Positions 28,277 to 37,211 are shown, counted from the stretch's first letter. The stretch is 64,000 nucleotides of DNA from Microcoleus sp. FACHB-672 (GCF_014695725.1 NZ_JACJOU010000019.1:186001-250000); one strand, 5' to 3'. The notes: generated from the sequence alone by a model not told the origin. Made by a program: numbers and translations.

Positions 28277-28342
28277 TCAAATCAGCGGAAGCAGACAAGC
28301 TACTGGCGTTGAGTTCAAGCTTGTCTGCTTCCGCTGATTTGA
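28277..28342. repeat. perfect 25-bp inverted repeat with 16-base loop
   Basis: The arm at 28277-28301 (TCAAATCAGCGGAAGCAGAC, then AAGCT) is the exact reverse complement of 28318-28342. The loop is ACTGGCGTTGAGTTCA. No T-run follows on either strand. It could end the MAPEG transcript, be a foldback element, or encode a hairpin RNA. Confidence 0.85.
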
Positions 28343-28604
28343 GCCATTGTGATAACAGATATGGGGAGTAGTTCGTTGTGAACTGAGGGATGGCGGCTTA
28401 ACTCGAATTCACGTTACTTCTTTTGATAATTTTTGCGAAATTTAAGATGAACTAGCCAGCCCACGCCATCCAATTTCTAAAAGTTATGCAAGCCCTAAAC
28501 AAGATGCCAGATAATTGAAAGTTGGAGTTAATTGTAATACCAATTTAAATTGGATATCCGACAGATGTGGTAAAGTGAGAATCGCCGTTTACCTCTGTGT
28601 CGAG

Positions 28605-29117
28605 ATGGTTGGAGTCACCTCAATAGACGTGCAGGAAAGTTTAGAGAATCTGGCACAAAGGTTGCGTCAAGCCGAGACAGCAACAATAAAAGAAAGATTG
28701 CAAGTGCTCTACTGGCTCAAACAAGATAATCCACCAAGTATCAGTGCAATTGCCAAAGCGCTGGGGAAACATCGCAGCACAATACAAACGTGGTTATCGA
28801 AATACCGATACGGGGGAGTGGAAGCGATGCTGGAAATTAAGAAATCCCTTGGGGGCGTGCGAGTGATTCCGCAATGGGCAGAAGCGACGTTGGCCAAGCG
28901 CTTACAACAGCCAAATCATGGATTTAGCAGCTATGGAGAAATACAGCAATGGCTTTTGGAAACACTGGGGGTAGAAGCACAGTATCATGCGGTGTACCAG
29001 ATGACCCGTTATCGACTCAAAGCCAAACTCAAGGTCCCCCGTCCGCAAAATTCCAAGCAAAATAGTCAACAGCGCTCTGCATTTAAAAAAACCTTGCCGA
29101 TGACCTTGAACTATTAA
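28605..29117 (+). CDS. IS630 transposase, upstream frame (helix-turn-helix part)
   Basis: This frame encodes about 170 residues with a DNA-binding domain: PSISAIAKALGKHRSTIQTWLSKYRYGG is a clear helix-turn-helix, followed by a second one near GFSSYGEIQQWLLETLGV. The start is set at ATG 28605 (MVGVTSIDVQ); the open frame reaches further upstream, but beyond the left inverted repeat, which cannot belong to the element. It ends shortly after SAFKKTLPMTLNY. At 29085-29091, A AAA AAA allows a -1 slip into the catalytic frame, giving a fused transposase. Confidence 0.85.
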   Translation: MVGVTSIDVQESLENLAQRLRQAETATIKERLQVLYWLKQDNPPSISAIAKALGKHRSTIQTWLSKYRYGGVEAMLEIKKSLGGVRVIPQWAEATLAKRLQQPNHGFSSYGEIQQWLLETLGVEAQYHAVYQMTRYRLKAKLKVPRPQNSKQNSQQRSAFKKTLPMTLNY

Positions 29118-29680
29118 GTCAGTATGAGCGCCAAGTGGGGCACAACCAGCGACAGATTCGTTACTTTGCACAAGATGAGAGCCGCTTCGGACTTAAAACT
29201 CTGTGCGGACGATTAATCACAGCTTGTGGTGTCAAACCCATTGGACAGTGGCAATGGTTGTTCAAGGCATTCTGGCTCTACGGTGCCGTAGAACCGGCAA
29301 CGGGAGAGTCTTTCTTCCTGCAATTTTCTCATGTTGATACTCAGTGCTATCAACGGTTCTTGGATGAGTTTTCCAAAGCCTATCGAGATAGTCTCAATAT
29401 TCTTCAAGTTGATCATGGACGGTTTCACACCGGCAAAAACTTGATTCTGCCAGAGAATGTCATTTTGTTGTTTCAACCACCTTATTGTCCAGCGCTAAAT
29501 CCTATTGAACGGTTATGGGAACATCTCAAGGCTAACCTCAAGTGGGCCTCGTTCCCAACCCTGGCTCAACTGCAAACCAAAGTGGATCAACTCTTAGGGC
29601 AGTTAACACCTGAAATGATTGCTTCCATTACCGGTTACTCCTTCATCTTGGATGCCCTATCTGTCGTTAACTCTTTTTAA
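29090..29680 (+). CDS. IS630 transposase, downstream frame (DDE catalytic part)
   Basis: Entered by -1 frameshift after FKK, this frame reads NLADDLELLSQYERQVGHNQ and continues to the end of the element. It carries the DDE triad of the IS630/Tc1 type: Asp in AQDESRFGL, Asp in LQVDHGRFHTG and Glu in NPIERLWEHLK. A GTG at 29135 could start a shorter product alone, but the catalytic domain would lack its DNA-binding part. No internal stop is seen. Confidence 0.87.
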   Translation, partial: NLADDLELLSQYERQVGHNQRQIRYFAQDESRFGLKTLCGRLITACGVKPIGQWQWLFKAFWLYGAVEPATGESFFLQFSHVDTQCYQRFLDEFSKAYRDSLNILQVDHGRFHTGKNLILPENVILLFQPPYCPALNPIERLWEHLKANLKWASFPTLAQLQTKVDQLLGQLTPEMIASITGYSFILDALSVVNSF

Positions 29681-29764
29681 ATTGGTATTAGGACAGGAAC
29701 ACAGTTTTAGAGTTTGTAAAACAGCTATAAAATCACAGTGAATCTATGTCTAACGATAAGCTGC

Positions 29765-29781
29765 CATCTGCGGTTAAAAAA
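29765..29781. repeat. short remnant of the ATCTGCGGTTAA repeat
   Basis: CATCTGCGGTTAAAAAA matches the outer right arm of the palindromes at 1951-2040 and 23511-23649. Only this end is left, close to the IS630 right end. Confidence 0.5.
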
Positions 29782-29849
29782 ATAACTTTAAATCTATTAC
29801 TCAGTTTTTATCCTATGAAGAAGTAGATGCTAAACCTGAAAAAATTGTC

Positions 29850-31247
29850 CTACTTTTCCGACAAAACACTAAAGCGCACAGAGTCACCATCTTTTAAAGG
29901 CTTGCCACTGCGGGTAACATATCGCTCTCCAGGTAGCAATCCTGAGACAATTTCCACCTGTCCATTCGCTCGTTCGCCGGTTTGAACACTGCGAGCTTCT
30001 ACTTTTGCCTGCTCGCCTTCTCCCTTGACAACAAACACAACCCCCTCACTTGATTTTGCATTTGCGCCTCTACTGGCTTGCTCCCCTCTTCCTGTGCTGG
30101 CTCTGTCCCCCTCTCCCTTGCTGGCTTGCCCACCGGCACCTTTGCCCCCCTGCCTTCCACCGGCTTGCAGCGCGGCATCGGGTACGACGACGCGATCAAC
30201 TTGCCTGATTGCAAAGCTAACTCTCGCTAGCAAACCACTACCAATTCGTCCGTTACTGTTAGGAATCACAATTTCCACCGGCACCAACCGCGCCGTCGGA
30301 TCGGCGGCAGGAGAAATCAGGCTGATATCGCCGATTAACTCTTCTTTGGGAAAAGCATCTAAGCGAACTTTCACACTTTGCCCAACGCGAATATTTGACA
30401 GTTCCAGTTCCGACACCTCAACCGCGATTTTCACGCTGCTAAAGTCTCCAATTTTCACAATTTCCCCTCCAGGCTGAACCAGGTTTCCCGGTTCTGTGAT
30501 GCGCTGGGTAACAATGCCGCTAATGGGGGCGCTCACGGCTGCGTAGGAAAGTCGCTCTCTTGCTTGATCAACGAGCGCTTGCTGAGCCACGACTTGCCCC
30601 TGAGCGGCTGCGACGGCTTGTTGCTGTGTGCTGACTTGGGCTTCGGCAGAGCGCAGAACCTGCTCGGCTGCACGGGCTGAAGTCTGTTCTTGTTGGGCGG
30701 ATTGCTGCGAGATTGCCCCTTCCCTAGCCAGGGGTGCTAAACGATCCGCATCTGCCTGCGCTTGCTGAAGTAGCAGTCTTGCCTCTTCTACGCGGGTGCG
30801 AGCATTGCTCACTTCTGTTTGGGCGCGTGCCACCTCAGATTTGCTGCTTGCCAGTTCTGCTTCTGCCTGGGCAACGGCAGATGCTTGCAGAGCGTTATCC
30901 AGTCTGGCAATGGCTTGACCTTGTTCAACCGAATCTCCCACATTGACATTGAGGCTCAGCAACTTGCCTTCAATCTGAGGCCGTAAGGACACTTCCCGGA
31001 CGGGGGCAGTGGTGCCGGCATATTCCAATTCTTCGGCTAATGAGCCGGTGCGGGCGACTCCCACATCCACCGGCGTTGCGCCTCCACCTTGTTCGGCTTT
31101 TGGTGGTTGAGATTGGGCATCCGCCTCTTTCTTGGGCAATAGCCCGCAACCCGTTGAAACGACGAGTATGCCAGCTAAAACTGTCAAGCTGAAAATCCTT
31201 AGACTCATAGGAATGGGAGTTACGCGGTTATTGTTAAGTTTAGTCAA
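29850..31247 (-). CDS. RND efflux periplasmic adaptor lipoprotein (HlyD/AcrA family)
   Basis: The 465-residue product is a membrane fusion protein that links an inner-membrane pump to an outer-membrane channel. An N-terminal signal with lipobox (IPMSLRIFSLTVLAGILVV then STGC) suggests a lipid anchor at Cys34. The first lipoyl half (LSLNVNVGDSVEQGQAIARLD), a long Ala/Gln-rich coiled hairpin at about 115-230 and the second lipoyl half (APISGIVTQRITEPGNLVQPGG) follow, then beta-barrel domains. An odd low-complexity insert of Gly, Lys, Ala, Ser and Glu near residues 365-400 interrupts the last domain. It is divergent from the padR-type gene, the likely regulator. Its own pump gene is not adjacent on the minus strand. 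Confidence 0.9.
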   Translation of the reverse strand: MTKLNNNRVTPIPMSLRIFSLTVLAGILVVSTGCGLLPKKEADAQSQPPKAEQGGGATPVDVGVARTGSLAEELEYAGTTAPVREVSLRPQIEGKLLSLNVNVGDSVEQGQAIARLDNALQASAVAQAEAELASSKSEVARAQTEVSNARTRVEEARLLLQQAQADADRLAPLAREGAISQQSAQQEQTSARAAEQVLRSAEAQVSTQQQAVAAAQGQVVAQQALVDQARERLSYAAVSAPISGIVTQRITEPGNLVQPGGEIVKIGDFSSVKIAVEVSELELSNIRVGQSVKVRLDAFPKEELIGDISLISPAADPTARLVPVEIVIPNSNGRIGSGLLARVSFAIRQVDRVVVPDAALQAGGRQGGKGAGGQASKGEGDRASTGRGEQASRGANAKSSEGVVFVVKGEGEQAKVEARSVQTGERANGQVEIVSGLLPGERYVTRSGKPLKDGDSVRFSVLSEK

Positions 31248-31311
31248 GATTTATGTGAAAAGTTATATACTTAGAGGAAGATTTACATATTAGTATACCA
31301 GTTTGATATAG

Positions 31312-31899
31312 ATGCTTGAGCTATCAGCATTAGGTTTATTGCAGCGCGAACCTTTGCACGGCTATCGGCTGAAGCAACAGCTAGAGCTATTCATGGGGTG
31401 TTGCATCAGTGTCAACTATGGGGCGATTTATCCGCTGCTGAAGCGTTTGGAAGAGCGCGGTGAGATTGAGGCGAGTGCAGAAGAGACATCGGATGCCGGC
31501 CCATGCCGCAAAACTTACAGCATCACCGCCAAAGGGCGCGCTAGTTGGCGGCAACAAATGCTGGAGCATCCCCAGGAAAGCTGGGTAAAAAGCCGATCTC
31601 GTTTCATGATCAAGTTTTTCTTCTTTAACGATTTAGAACCGGCAGAACGAATCAAATTACTCGAACACCGCTTGATGGTGTGTCGGCTGCGGCAAGAGTA
31701 TCTAGAAAATCAAGAACGCGAACATAACCCAGCCGATCCTTACCAAGCGGCAGGATGGCAGAGATCGTTGGAGATACATAGCACTGAGATGCAATGGTTA
31801 AGCGAGCAACTCACGAAGGAACGTTTAAGCCTGCCGGCGGCAAACTGTGTCGGCGCAAAAAAGGAAACAAAAGCTTTAGTCAAAGGTAAAGGAAACTGA
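31312..31899 (+). CDS. PadR-family transcriptional regulator
   Basis: The 195-residue protein has the PadR winged helix at the N-terminus: LELSALGLLQREPLHGYRLKQQLE, then NYGAIYPLLKRLEERGEIEAS and the wing KTYSITAKGRASW. The C-terminal helical part (about 100-180) fits the PadR dimerisation region (Vir_act_alpha_C type). PadR proteins usually repress divergent or downstream efflux or stress genes. The 64-base spacer to the divergent adaptor gene is AT-rich and probably holds the operator, but I could not define a clear palindrome. ATG 31312 is the first start in the frame. Confidence 0.9.
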   Translation: MLELSALGLLQREPLHGYRLKQQLELFMGCCISVNYGAIYPLLKRLEERGEIEASAEETSDAGPCRKTYSITAKGRASWRQQMLEHPQESWVKSRSRFMIKFFFFNDLEPAERIKLLEHRLMVCRLRQEYLENQEREHNPADPYQAAGWQRSLEIHSTEMQWLSEQLTKERLSLPAANCVGAKKETKALVKGKGN

Positions 31900-32224
31900 G
31901 AGCCGGCTGGACTAAGTGCAGATGGGGAAGCGTTGAAAAATCTACTCACCCTACAGGAGGAAGTGAACTCTCAACAATTGGTAGTAACTTAAACACAATG
32001 CAGGAGTGAAGGGTGATGAATTAAGAACTCGCCAACTAATCGAATAAGCAGCGGTATCCATTCATCTTTTTCCCAACTGGCCAGAGGTCAAGTTAGGCAA
32101 ACAAAGCGGACGCCGGCAAAAAAAATTTAAGGCGCTCAGCAAGCTTGTTCTATGCACCAAGCATTGTTGCAGCAAATCTTTGTCATTGATATCAATGTTG
32201 GCCAAAGGTCAGGAGTCCTAGCTG
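31900..32224. other. intergenic region upstream of the RND operon
   Basis: No gene is seen in these 325 bases. Stops occur in all frames at short intervals. The stretch likely holds the promoter of the adaptor-pump operon. Confidence 0.4.
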
Positions 32225-33823
32225 ATGACGAAAACAAATGATTCTAAATTCTCTGAAAAAGTAGTGGCAGATGAGACGGAACCGGCCCACTTTTCAGATG
32301 ATACAGAGACAAAAGAATATCTCGTATCTCTACCTGATGAAGACGAAGATATAGATGAGCTTCCACGCAAATCGGGTAAAAAAAGTGGGCGCATCTGGCT
32401 AGGAATTCTGGGAACGATCATCCTTCTAGCTGGGGCAGGTTTTGGCTGGCAGCAATGGCAGTTGCGCAACGGTGCTGCTGGAGCCGGTGGTGCGCCACAG
32501 CAGGCAGCCGGTCAACCTCAAGGCGTGCCGGTTAAACTCGCGCCGGTGGCAGCCTCCACCGTCGAAGACAGCACAGAATTTGTCGGAACTTTAGACGCTC
32601 AGCAATCAGTTGCGCTCAAGTCTGAAATCGACGGGTTAGTTAAAGAAATTTATGTCGGAGACGGCGACTTAGTCGAAAAAGGAGACGCGATCGCTCGCAT
32701 TGAAAATGAGGACGCCCAAGCGCAACTTAGACAAGCGAAAGCCAACCAAATGCGTGCCGAAGCTCGCCTGAGAGACTTGCAAGCCGGCAGCCGTCCTGAG
32801 GAAATTGCCCAAGGGCAATCCCGTGTCGCTCAAGCCCAAGCCCGTCTCACAGATGCCAGAGGTGGGGCGCGTCCGGAAGAAATCGCTCAGGCAGAAGCTC
32901 AAATTCAAGGGGCGAGAGCAGATGCAGAACTCTCCCGGCAGCGGCTGGATCGGTATCGAGATTTAGCGCGAGAGGGGGCGGTTCCACAAGACACCCTCGA
33001 TCAATACATCCAAGAAGATCGCAGTGCTAGAGCCGAATTGGAAGAAGCCCAACGACGCTTGGAGCAATTGCAAAAAAGCCGAAGTTCCGACATCGAGCGG
33101 CTTGAAGCGGAATTAGCTCAACAGCAGCAAGCCTTGAAGCAACTAGAGAATGGCAGCCGGCCCGAAGAGATTGCTCAAGCAGAAGCGGATGTCGCCGCAG
33201 CCGTAGCCCAAGTGCGGAATAATGAAGCGGTGCTGGAAAAAGCGCAAATTTTGTCTCCCTTTGCCGGTAAAATTGGCGATTTCTCCATCAAATCGGGAGA
33301 CTACGTTACAAAAGGCACTCAAATTACCACTGTTACTCAAAATAGTGCCCTGGACTTGCGGATGTCGATTCCTTTAGAACGGGCATCGGACTTGCGCGTG
33401 GGGCTGCCGGTGCAATTGTTAAATGCCCAAGGGGAGCCGGCGGCAACGGGTCAAATCAGTTTTATTTCTCCAGAAGTTAATGCAAATTCACAAGCTGTTG
33501 TGGCTAAAGCCTCTTTTGGGAATAGCACAGGAGATTTGCTCAGCCGGCAGTTTGTGCGAACCAAAGTGATCTGGGATAAGCGTCCTGGAATTTTAGTGCC
33601 GGTTAACGCGATTAGCCGGTTGGGCGGCCAAACCTTTGTGTTTGTGGCTGAAACCAACGAACAATCAAAATTGATCGCTCGGCAAAAGCCAGTCAAGTTG
33701 GGATCGATTCAAGGAAATAATTACCAAGTGATTGAAGGATTAAAGGCCGGCGAAAACCTCGTTGTCTCTGGCATTCTAAATCTGACGGATGGCGCACCCA
33801 TCATCCCCGAAGCCGGAAAATAG
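32225..33823 (+). CDS. RND efflux adaptor (HlyD/AcrA family), membrane-anchored
   Basis: This 532-residue adaptor differs from the lipoprotein adaptor upstream. The acidic cytoplasmic N-terminus (about 55 residues) is followed by one membrane anchor (RIWLGILGTIILLAGAGFGW at about 57-76) instead of a lipobox. The first lipoyl half contains LKSEIDGLVKEIYVGDGDLVEKGDAIARI. The long coiled hairpin contains the motif RPEEIAQ three times. The second lipoyl half is ILSPFAGKIGDFSIKSGDYVTKG, followed by barrel domains. The pump gene begins 88 bases downstream, so the two should form an operon. The outer-membrane channel gene is not in the window. The substrate is unknown. Confidence 0.93.
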   Translation: MTKTNDSKFSEKVVADETEPAHFSDDTETKEYLVSLPDEDEDIDELPRKSGKKSGRIWLGILGTIILLAGAGFGWQQWQLRNGAAGAGGAPQQAAGQPQGVPVKLAPVAASTVEDSTEFVGTLDAQQSVALKSEIDGLVKEIYVGDGDLVEKGDAIARIENEDAQAQLRQAKANQMRAEARLRDLQAGSRPEEIAQGQSRVAQAQARLTDARGGARPEEIAQAEAQIQGARADAELSRQRLDRYRDLAREGAVPQDTLDQYIQEDRSARAELEEAQRRLEQLQKSRSSDIERLEAELAQQQQALKQLENGSRPEEIAQAEADVAAAVAQVRNNEAVLEKAQILSPFAGKIGDFSIKSGDYVTKGTQITTVTQNSALDLRMSIPLERASDLRVGLPVQLLNAQGEPAATGQISFISPEVNANSQAVVAKASFGNSTGDLLSRQFVRTKVIWDKRPGILVPVNAISRLGGQTFVFVAETNEQSKLIARQKPVKLGSIQGNNYQVIEGLKAGENLVVSGILNLTDGAPIIPEAGK

Positions 33824-33885
33824 TTAGGAGTTAGTAGTTAGGGGAAGTTTGGCAAATAACCTGCAACTAACTACTAACAACTGAT
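33824..33885. repeat. short tandem heptamer-like repeat (GTTAG / CAACTAACTA units)
   Basis: GTTAGGAGTTAGTAGTTAGG at the left is followed by CAACTAACTACTAACAACTG. The two parts are inverted versions of each other and consist of repeated TTAGT/ACTAA units. It is similar to the repeat at 900-937 and fills the spacer between adaptor and pump. Confidence 0.6.
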
Positions 33886-33911
33886 TCAGCAAACTAACCC
33901 TTACTAAAATT

Positions 33912-36900
33912 ATGTTTGCAGATTTCTTTATTAAGAGACCTGTCTTTGCCACCGTCTGTGCCTTAATTATTATTTTAGTAGGAGCGATTAGTATTCCTAC
34001 GCTGCCTATTGCACAGTTTCCGGAGATCAGCCCAATTCAAATCAACGTCACTGCTAACTACAGCGGAGCCAGTGCAGAAGTTGTCGAAAACGCGGTTACG
34101 AACATCTTAGAAAGGCAAATTAACGGGGTTGAGGGACTGAGGTATTTAACGTCTAGCAGCAGTAACGACGGCACCAGCAGTATTACCGCCACCTTTGACC
34201 CCTCACGCAACAAAGATATTGCCGCTGTTGATATTCAAAATCGAATTTCTGTTGCCCAACCGCAACTTCCAGATGTGGTGCAGCGTACAGGTGTTCGGGT
34301 GACAAAGCAGTCTAGTAGCCTTCTATTAGCCATTGGTTTATTTACCGAAAATAATGAATACGACAACATATTTTTAAGCAACTACGCTGACCTTTACCTG
34401 ACAGATGCCTTAAAAAGAGTAAAAGGCGTAGGCGACGTGCGAATTTTTGGAGAACGCCGCTATGCGATGCGCGTCTGGCTAGACCCCAACCGGCTTGCCA
34501 GTCGCAGTTTAACCACTCAGGATGTCGTGAGGGCGCTGACTGAACAAAACATCCAGGTTGGCGCAGGAAGAATTGGTCAAGAACCGGCACCAGAAGGGCA
34601 AATGTACCAACTGGATTTGCGGGCAGTGAGCCGGTTAACAGACGTCACAGAATTTGAAGAACTTGTTCTCAAAACAGAAGAAAGCGGAGCCTTAACCAAG
34701 CTTAAAGATGTAGGACGAGCGGAACTGGGAGCCGAAAATTACAACTCGTTCTTGAGATTTCGCGGCAATGACGCAGTGGGGTTAGGAATTTACCAACTTC
34801 CTGGCAGTAATGCTTTGGATGTTGCCAAAGGTGTGAAAGCCGAAATGGTAAAACTGGCCGAACGCTTTCCTCCAGGATTGAAACATCAAGTGGCGCTAGA
34901 TACCACTTTATTCGTAGAACAATCACTTTCAGAAGTGGTGAAAACACTATTTGAAGCGATTCTGCTAGTCATTATCGTTATTTTTGTCTTTTTGCAAGAT
35001 TGGAGAACAACTTTAATCCCAACGATTACAATTCCGATTTCTTTAATTGGCACGTTTGCTTTTATCAAGATTTTCGGATTTTCAATTAACAGTTTGTCTC
35101 TGTTTGGCCTGACCTTAGCCACGGGGTTGGTGGTGGATGACGCCATCATTGTGGTGGAGGATATTGACCGGCTGATTCAAACTCAGGGGATGAATCCGCG
35201 TGCAGCGGCATCTGAGGCAATGCACGAACTGTTCAGCGCGGTCATTGCAACTTCACTGGTGTTAATGGCCGTGTTTATTCCAGTGGCGTTTTTCCCCGGC
35301 ACCACGGGGGCACTTTACAAACAATTTGCGCTGACAATTGCCTTTTCTGTTCTACTTTCCACCTTTCTAGCGATTACCCTGACGCCGTCGCTTGCAGCTA
35401 TTTTATTGCGTCCGAGACAGCATCAGGGAGGTCCGATTGGTTGGGTGTTTGACCGAATTAATGGGGGGCTTGACTGGACGCGCCGGCGCTATCGGCAATT
35501 CCTGTTATTTTTAACCAAAATTAAACTCTTCGTTGTCGGGCTTTTTGTTGTTTCTATTGCCTTCACGGGTTGGCTTTACCTAGCAGTACCGACCGCATTT
35601 ATCCCAGAAGAAGACCAAGGCTATTTTCTCACAATTATCCAAGGTCCACAGGGGGTTTCGCTGCAATACACCCGCGAGGTAATGGATCGGGTTGAAAAAG
35701 AAATCCTTAAACTTCCTGAAGTCGTAGGGACTTTTTCAGTCGGGGGTTTTGGTTTTAGCGGCAGCACATCTAACAGTGGCATTATCTTTACCACGCTTAA
35801 ATCTTGGGAGGAACGCCACGGAGCAGATCAATCAGTGCAAGCCATTCTTGGCAAATTGCGGGGAACTTTTTCCCAAATCACAGAAGCCCGAATATTGCCG
35901 GTTAATCCGCCGGCAATTCAAGGTTTAGGGCAATTTGGGGGCTTCCAATTTCAACTCCAAGATCAAAGAGGTAATAGCGGTTTAGATTCCCTCGTGCAAT
36001 CGATGGGTCTTATACTCAAGCAAGCCAACCAGACCCCTGGATTGCAAGCGGTGTTTAGCACATTCGCGGCAAATACGCCTCAACTCCTCGTTGAAGTAGA
36101 CCGCAACAAAGCCAAAGCACTGGACGTTCCAATCGATAGTATTTTCAGTACCTTGCAAAGCGCTTTGGGTTCGCAATATGTAAACGATTTCAATTTGCAG
36201 CAGCGCAATTATCGGGTGTATATCCAAGCAGACAAAGAGTTTCGCGCTAATCCAGAAGATATTGGGAAACTGTACGTTCGCTCTCAAAGAAATCAAATGA
36301 TTCCTTTGAGCAACTTGGTAAAGATTACTCCCACAGTGGGGGCACAAACGATTAACCACTATAATCTATTCCGCTCAATTGAAATTAATGGTTCCCCTGC
36401 GCCTGGATCTAGTTCTGGAGATGCAATTGAGGCAATGGAAAAGGTATCTGCTCAAGTGCTACCGGCAGGTTTTGATTATGAATGGTCGGGGAGTTCATTA
36501 GAAGAAATTGAATCGGGCGGTCAAGCCCCAATAATTTTCGGGCTGGGACTTGTCTTTGTGTTTTTGGTTTTAGCTGCTCAGTACGAGAATTATGTTGATC
36601 CGCTGATTATTCTGCTTTCGGTTCCTTTGGCTATTTTAGGAGCGCTTTTAGCGCAATCGATGCGGGGTTTATCTAATGATGTTTACTGCCAAATCGGTTT
36701 AGTGATGTTGATTGGGTTGGCGAGTAAAAATGCCATTTTAATAGTGGAGTTTGCCAACCAATTGCGGCAGCAAGGACTTTCAATTGCTAAGGCAGCGGTT
36801 GAAGCTTCTCAAGAACGCTTGCGACCGATTCTAATGACTTCGTTAGCGTTTATCTTGGGGATTGCGCCCTTAATCAACCCCGAAGGCGCAGGGGCAGCGA

Positions 36901-37115
36901 GCCGGCGATCTCTGGGTAATGCGATTGCAGGGGGAATGGTTGTTTCTACGTTCTTGAGTTTGTTTGTGGTGCCGATTTTGTATGTGGTGATTATATCGAT
37001 TCAAGATCGCTTTACTAAAAAGAAGCCGCCGCAGCAACCTCAGCCAGAGAAGGATACAAACTTGGATGGGAAAGCCGGCAGCCTGACGGAGCGACAATCC
37101 CGCCAGCTTAGATAG
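33912..37115 (+). CDS. RND efflux pump, inner-membrane transporter (AcrB/HAE1 family)
   Basis: The 1067-residue proton-driven exporter has the standard AcrB layout: first helix in FIKRPVFATVCALIIILVGAI, a large periplasmic loop, helices 2-6, a second loop and helices 7-12. The proton-relay Asp pair is visible in ATGLVVDDAIIVVEDID of helix 4, and the matching late motif is GLASKNAILIVEFANQLR. Length is normal. HAE1 members export hydrophobic drugs or metabolites; metal-exporting relatives lack some of these features, so a drug-type pump is more likely. It forms an operon with the adaptor upstream. ATG 33912 (MFADFFIKRPVFA) is the family's usual N-terminus. Confidence 0.96.
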   Translation: MFADFFIKRPVFATVCALIIILVGAISIPTLPIAQFPEISPIQINVTANYSGASAEVVENAVTNILERQINGVEGLRYLTSSSSNDGTSSITATFDPSRNKDIAAVDIQNRISVAQPQLPDVVQRTGVRVTKQSSSLLLAIGLFTENNEYDNIFLSNYADLYLTDALKRVKGVGDVRIFGERRYAMRVWLDPNRLASRSLTTQDVVRALTEQNIQVGAGRIGQEPAPEGQMYQLDLRAVSRLTDVTEFEELVLKTEESGALTKLKDVGRAELGAENYNSFLRFRGNDAVGLGIYQLPGSNALDVAKGVKAEMVKLAERFPPGLKHQVALDTTLFVEQSLSEVVKTLFEAILLVIIVIFVFLQDWRTTLIPTITIPISLIGTFAFIKIFGFSINSLSLFGLTLATGLVVDDAIIVVEDIDRLIQTQGMNPRAAASEAMHELFSAVIATSLVLMAVFIPVAFFPGTTGALYKQFALTIAFSVLLSTFLAITLTPSLAAILLRPRQHQGGPIGWVFDRINGGLDWTRRRYRQFLLFLTKIKLFVVGLFVVSIAFTGWLYLAVPTAFIPEEDQGYFLTIIQGPQGVSLQYTREVMDRVEKEILKLPEVVGTFSVGGFGFSGSTSNSGIIFTTLKSWEERHGADQSVQAILGKLRGTFSQITEARILPVNPPAIQGLGQFGGFQFQLQDQRGNSGLDSLVQSMGLILKQANQTPGLQAVFSTFAANTPQLLVEVDRNKAKALDVPIDSIFSTLQSALGSQYVNDFNLQQRNYRVYIQADKEFRANPEDIGKLYVRSQRNQMIPLSNLVKITPTVGAQTINHYNLFRSIEINGSPAPGSSSGDAIEAMEKVSAQVLPAGFDYEWSGSSLEEIESGGQAPIIFGLGLVFVFLVLAAQYENYVDPLIILLSVPLAILGALLAQSMRGLSNDVYCQIGLVMLIGLASKNAILIVEFANQLRQQGLSIAKAAVEASQERLRPILMTSLAFILGIAPLINPEGAGAASRRSLGNAIAGGMVVSTFLSLFVVPILYVVIISIQDRFTKKKPPQQPQPEKDTNLDGKAGSLTERQSRQLR

Positions 37116-37211
37116 GCGATTGAAAGAGATTTTGAGCCAAATTCCTAACACTGTTTGGGAAGAAGTTAGCTAATTGATATCATAATACTCAAAACGCAGG
37201 GAAGTGCAGCC

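Larger units (their letters stand above)
28535..29690 (+). mobile_element. IS630-family insertion sequence, about 1.15 kb
   Basis: Terminal inverted repeats of 15 bases, TAATACCAATTTAAA at 28535-28549 and TTTAAATTGGTATTA at 29676-29690, bound the element. Each ends in the TA expected for IS630/Tc1-mariner target duplication. Inside are two overlapping transposase frames, joined by a -1 shift at an A7 run. The stop codon of the second frame lies inside the right repeat. The element inserted between the MAPEG gene and the RND adaptor gene without breaking a recognisable gene. It looks complete and possibly active. Confidence 0.92.

Noticed and set aside
28247-28360. The hairpin region resembles an integron attC site (CTAAC at the left, long stem)
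   Set aside because: The stem is perfect, whereas attC stems carry unpaired bases, and no GTTRRRY core site lies at the right end. No integrase gene or further cassettes are seen.
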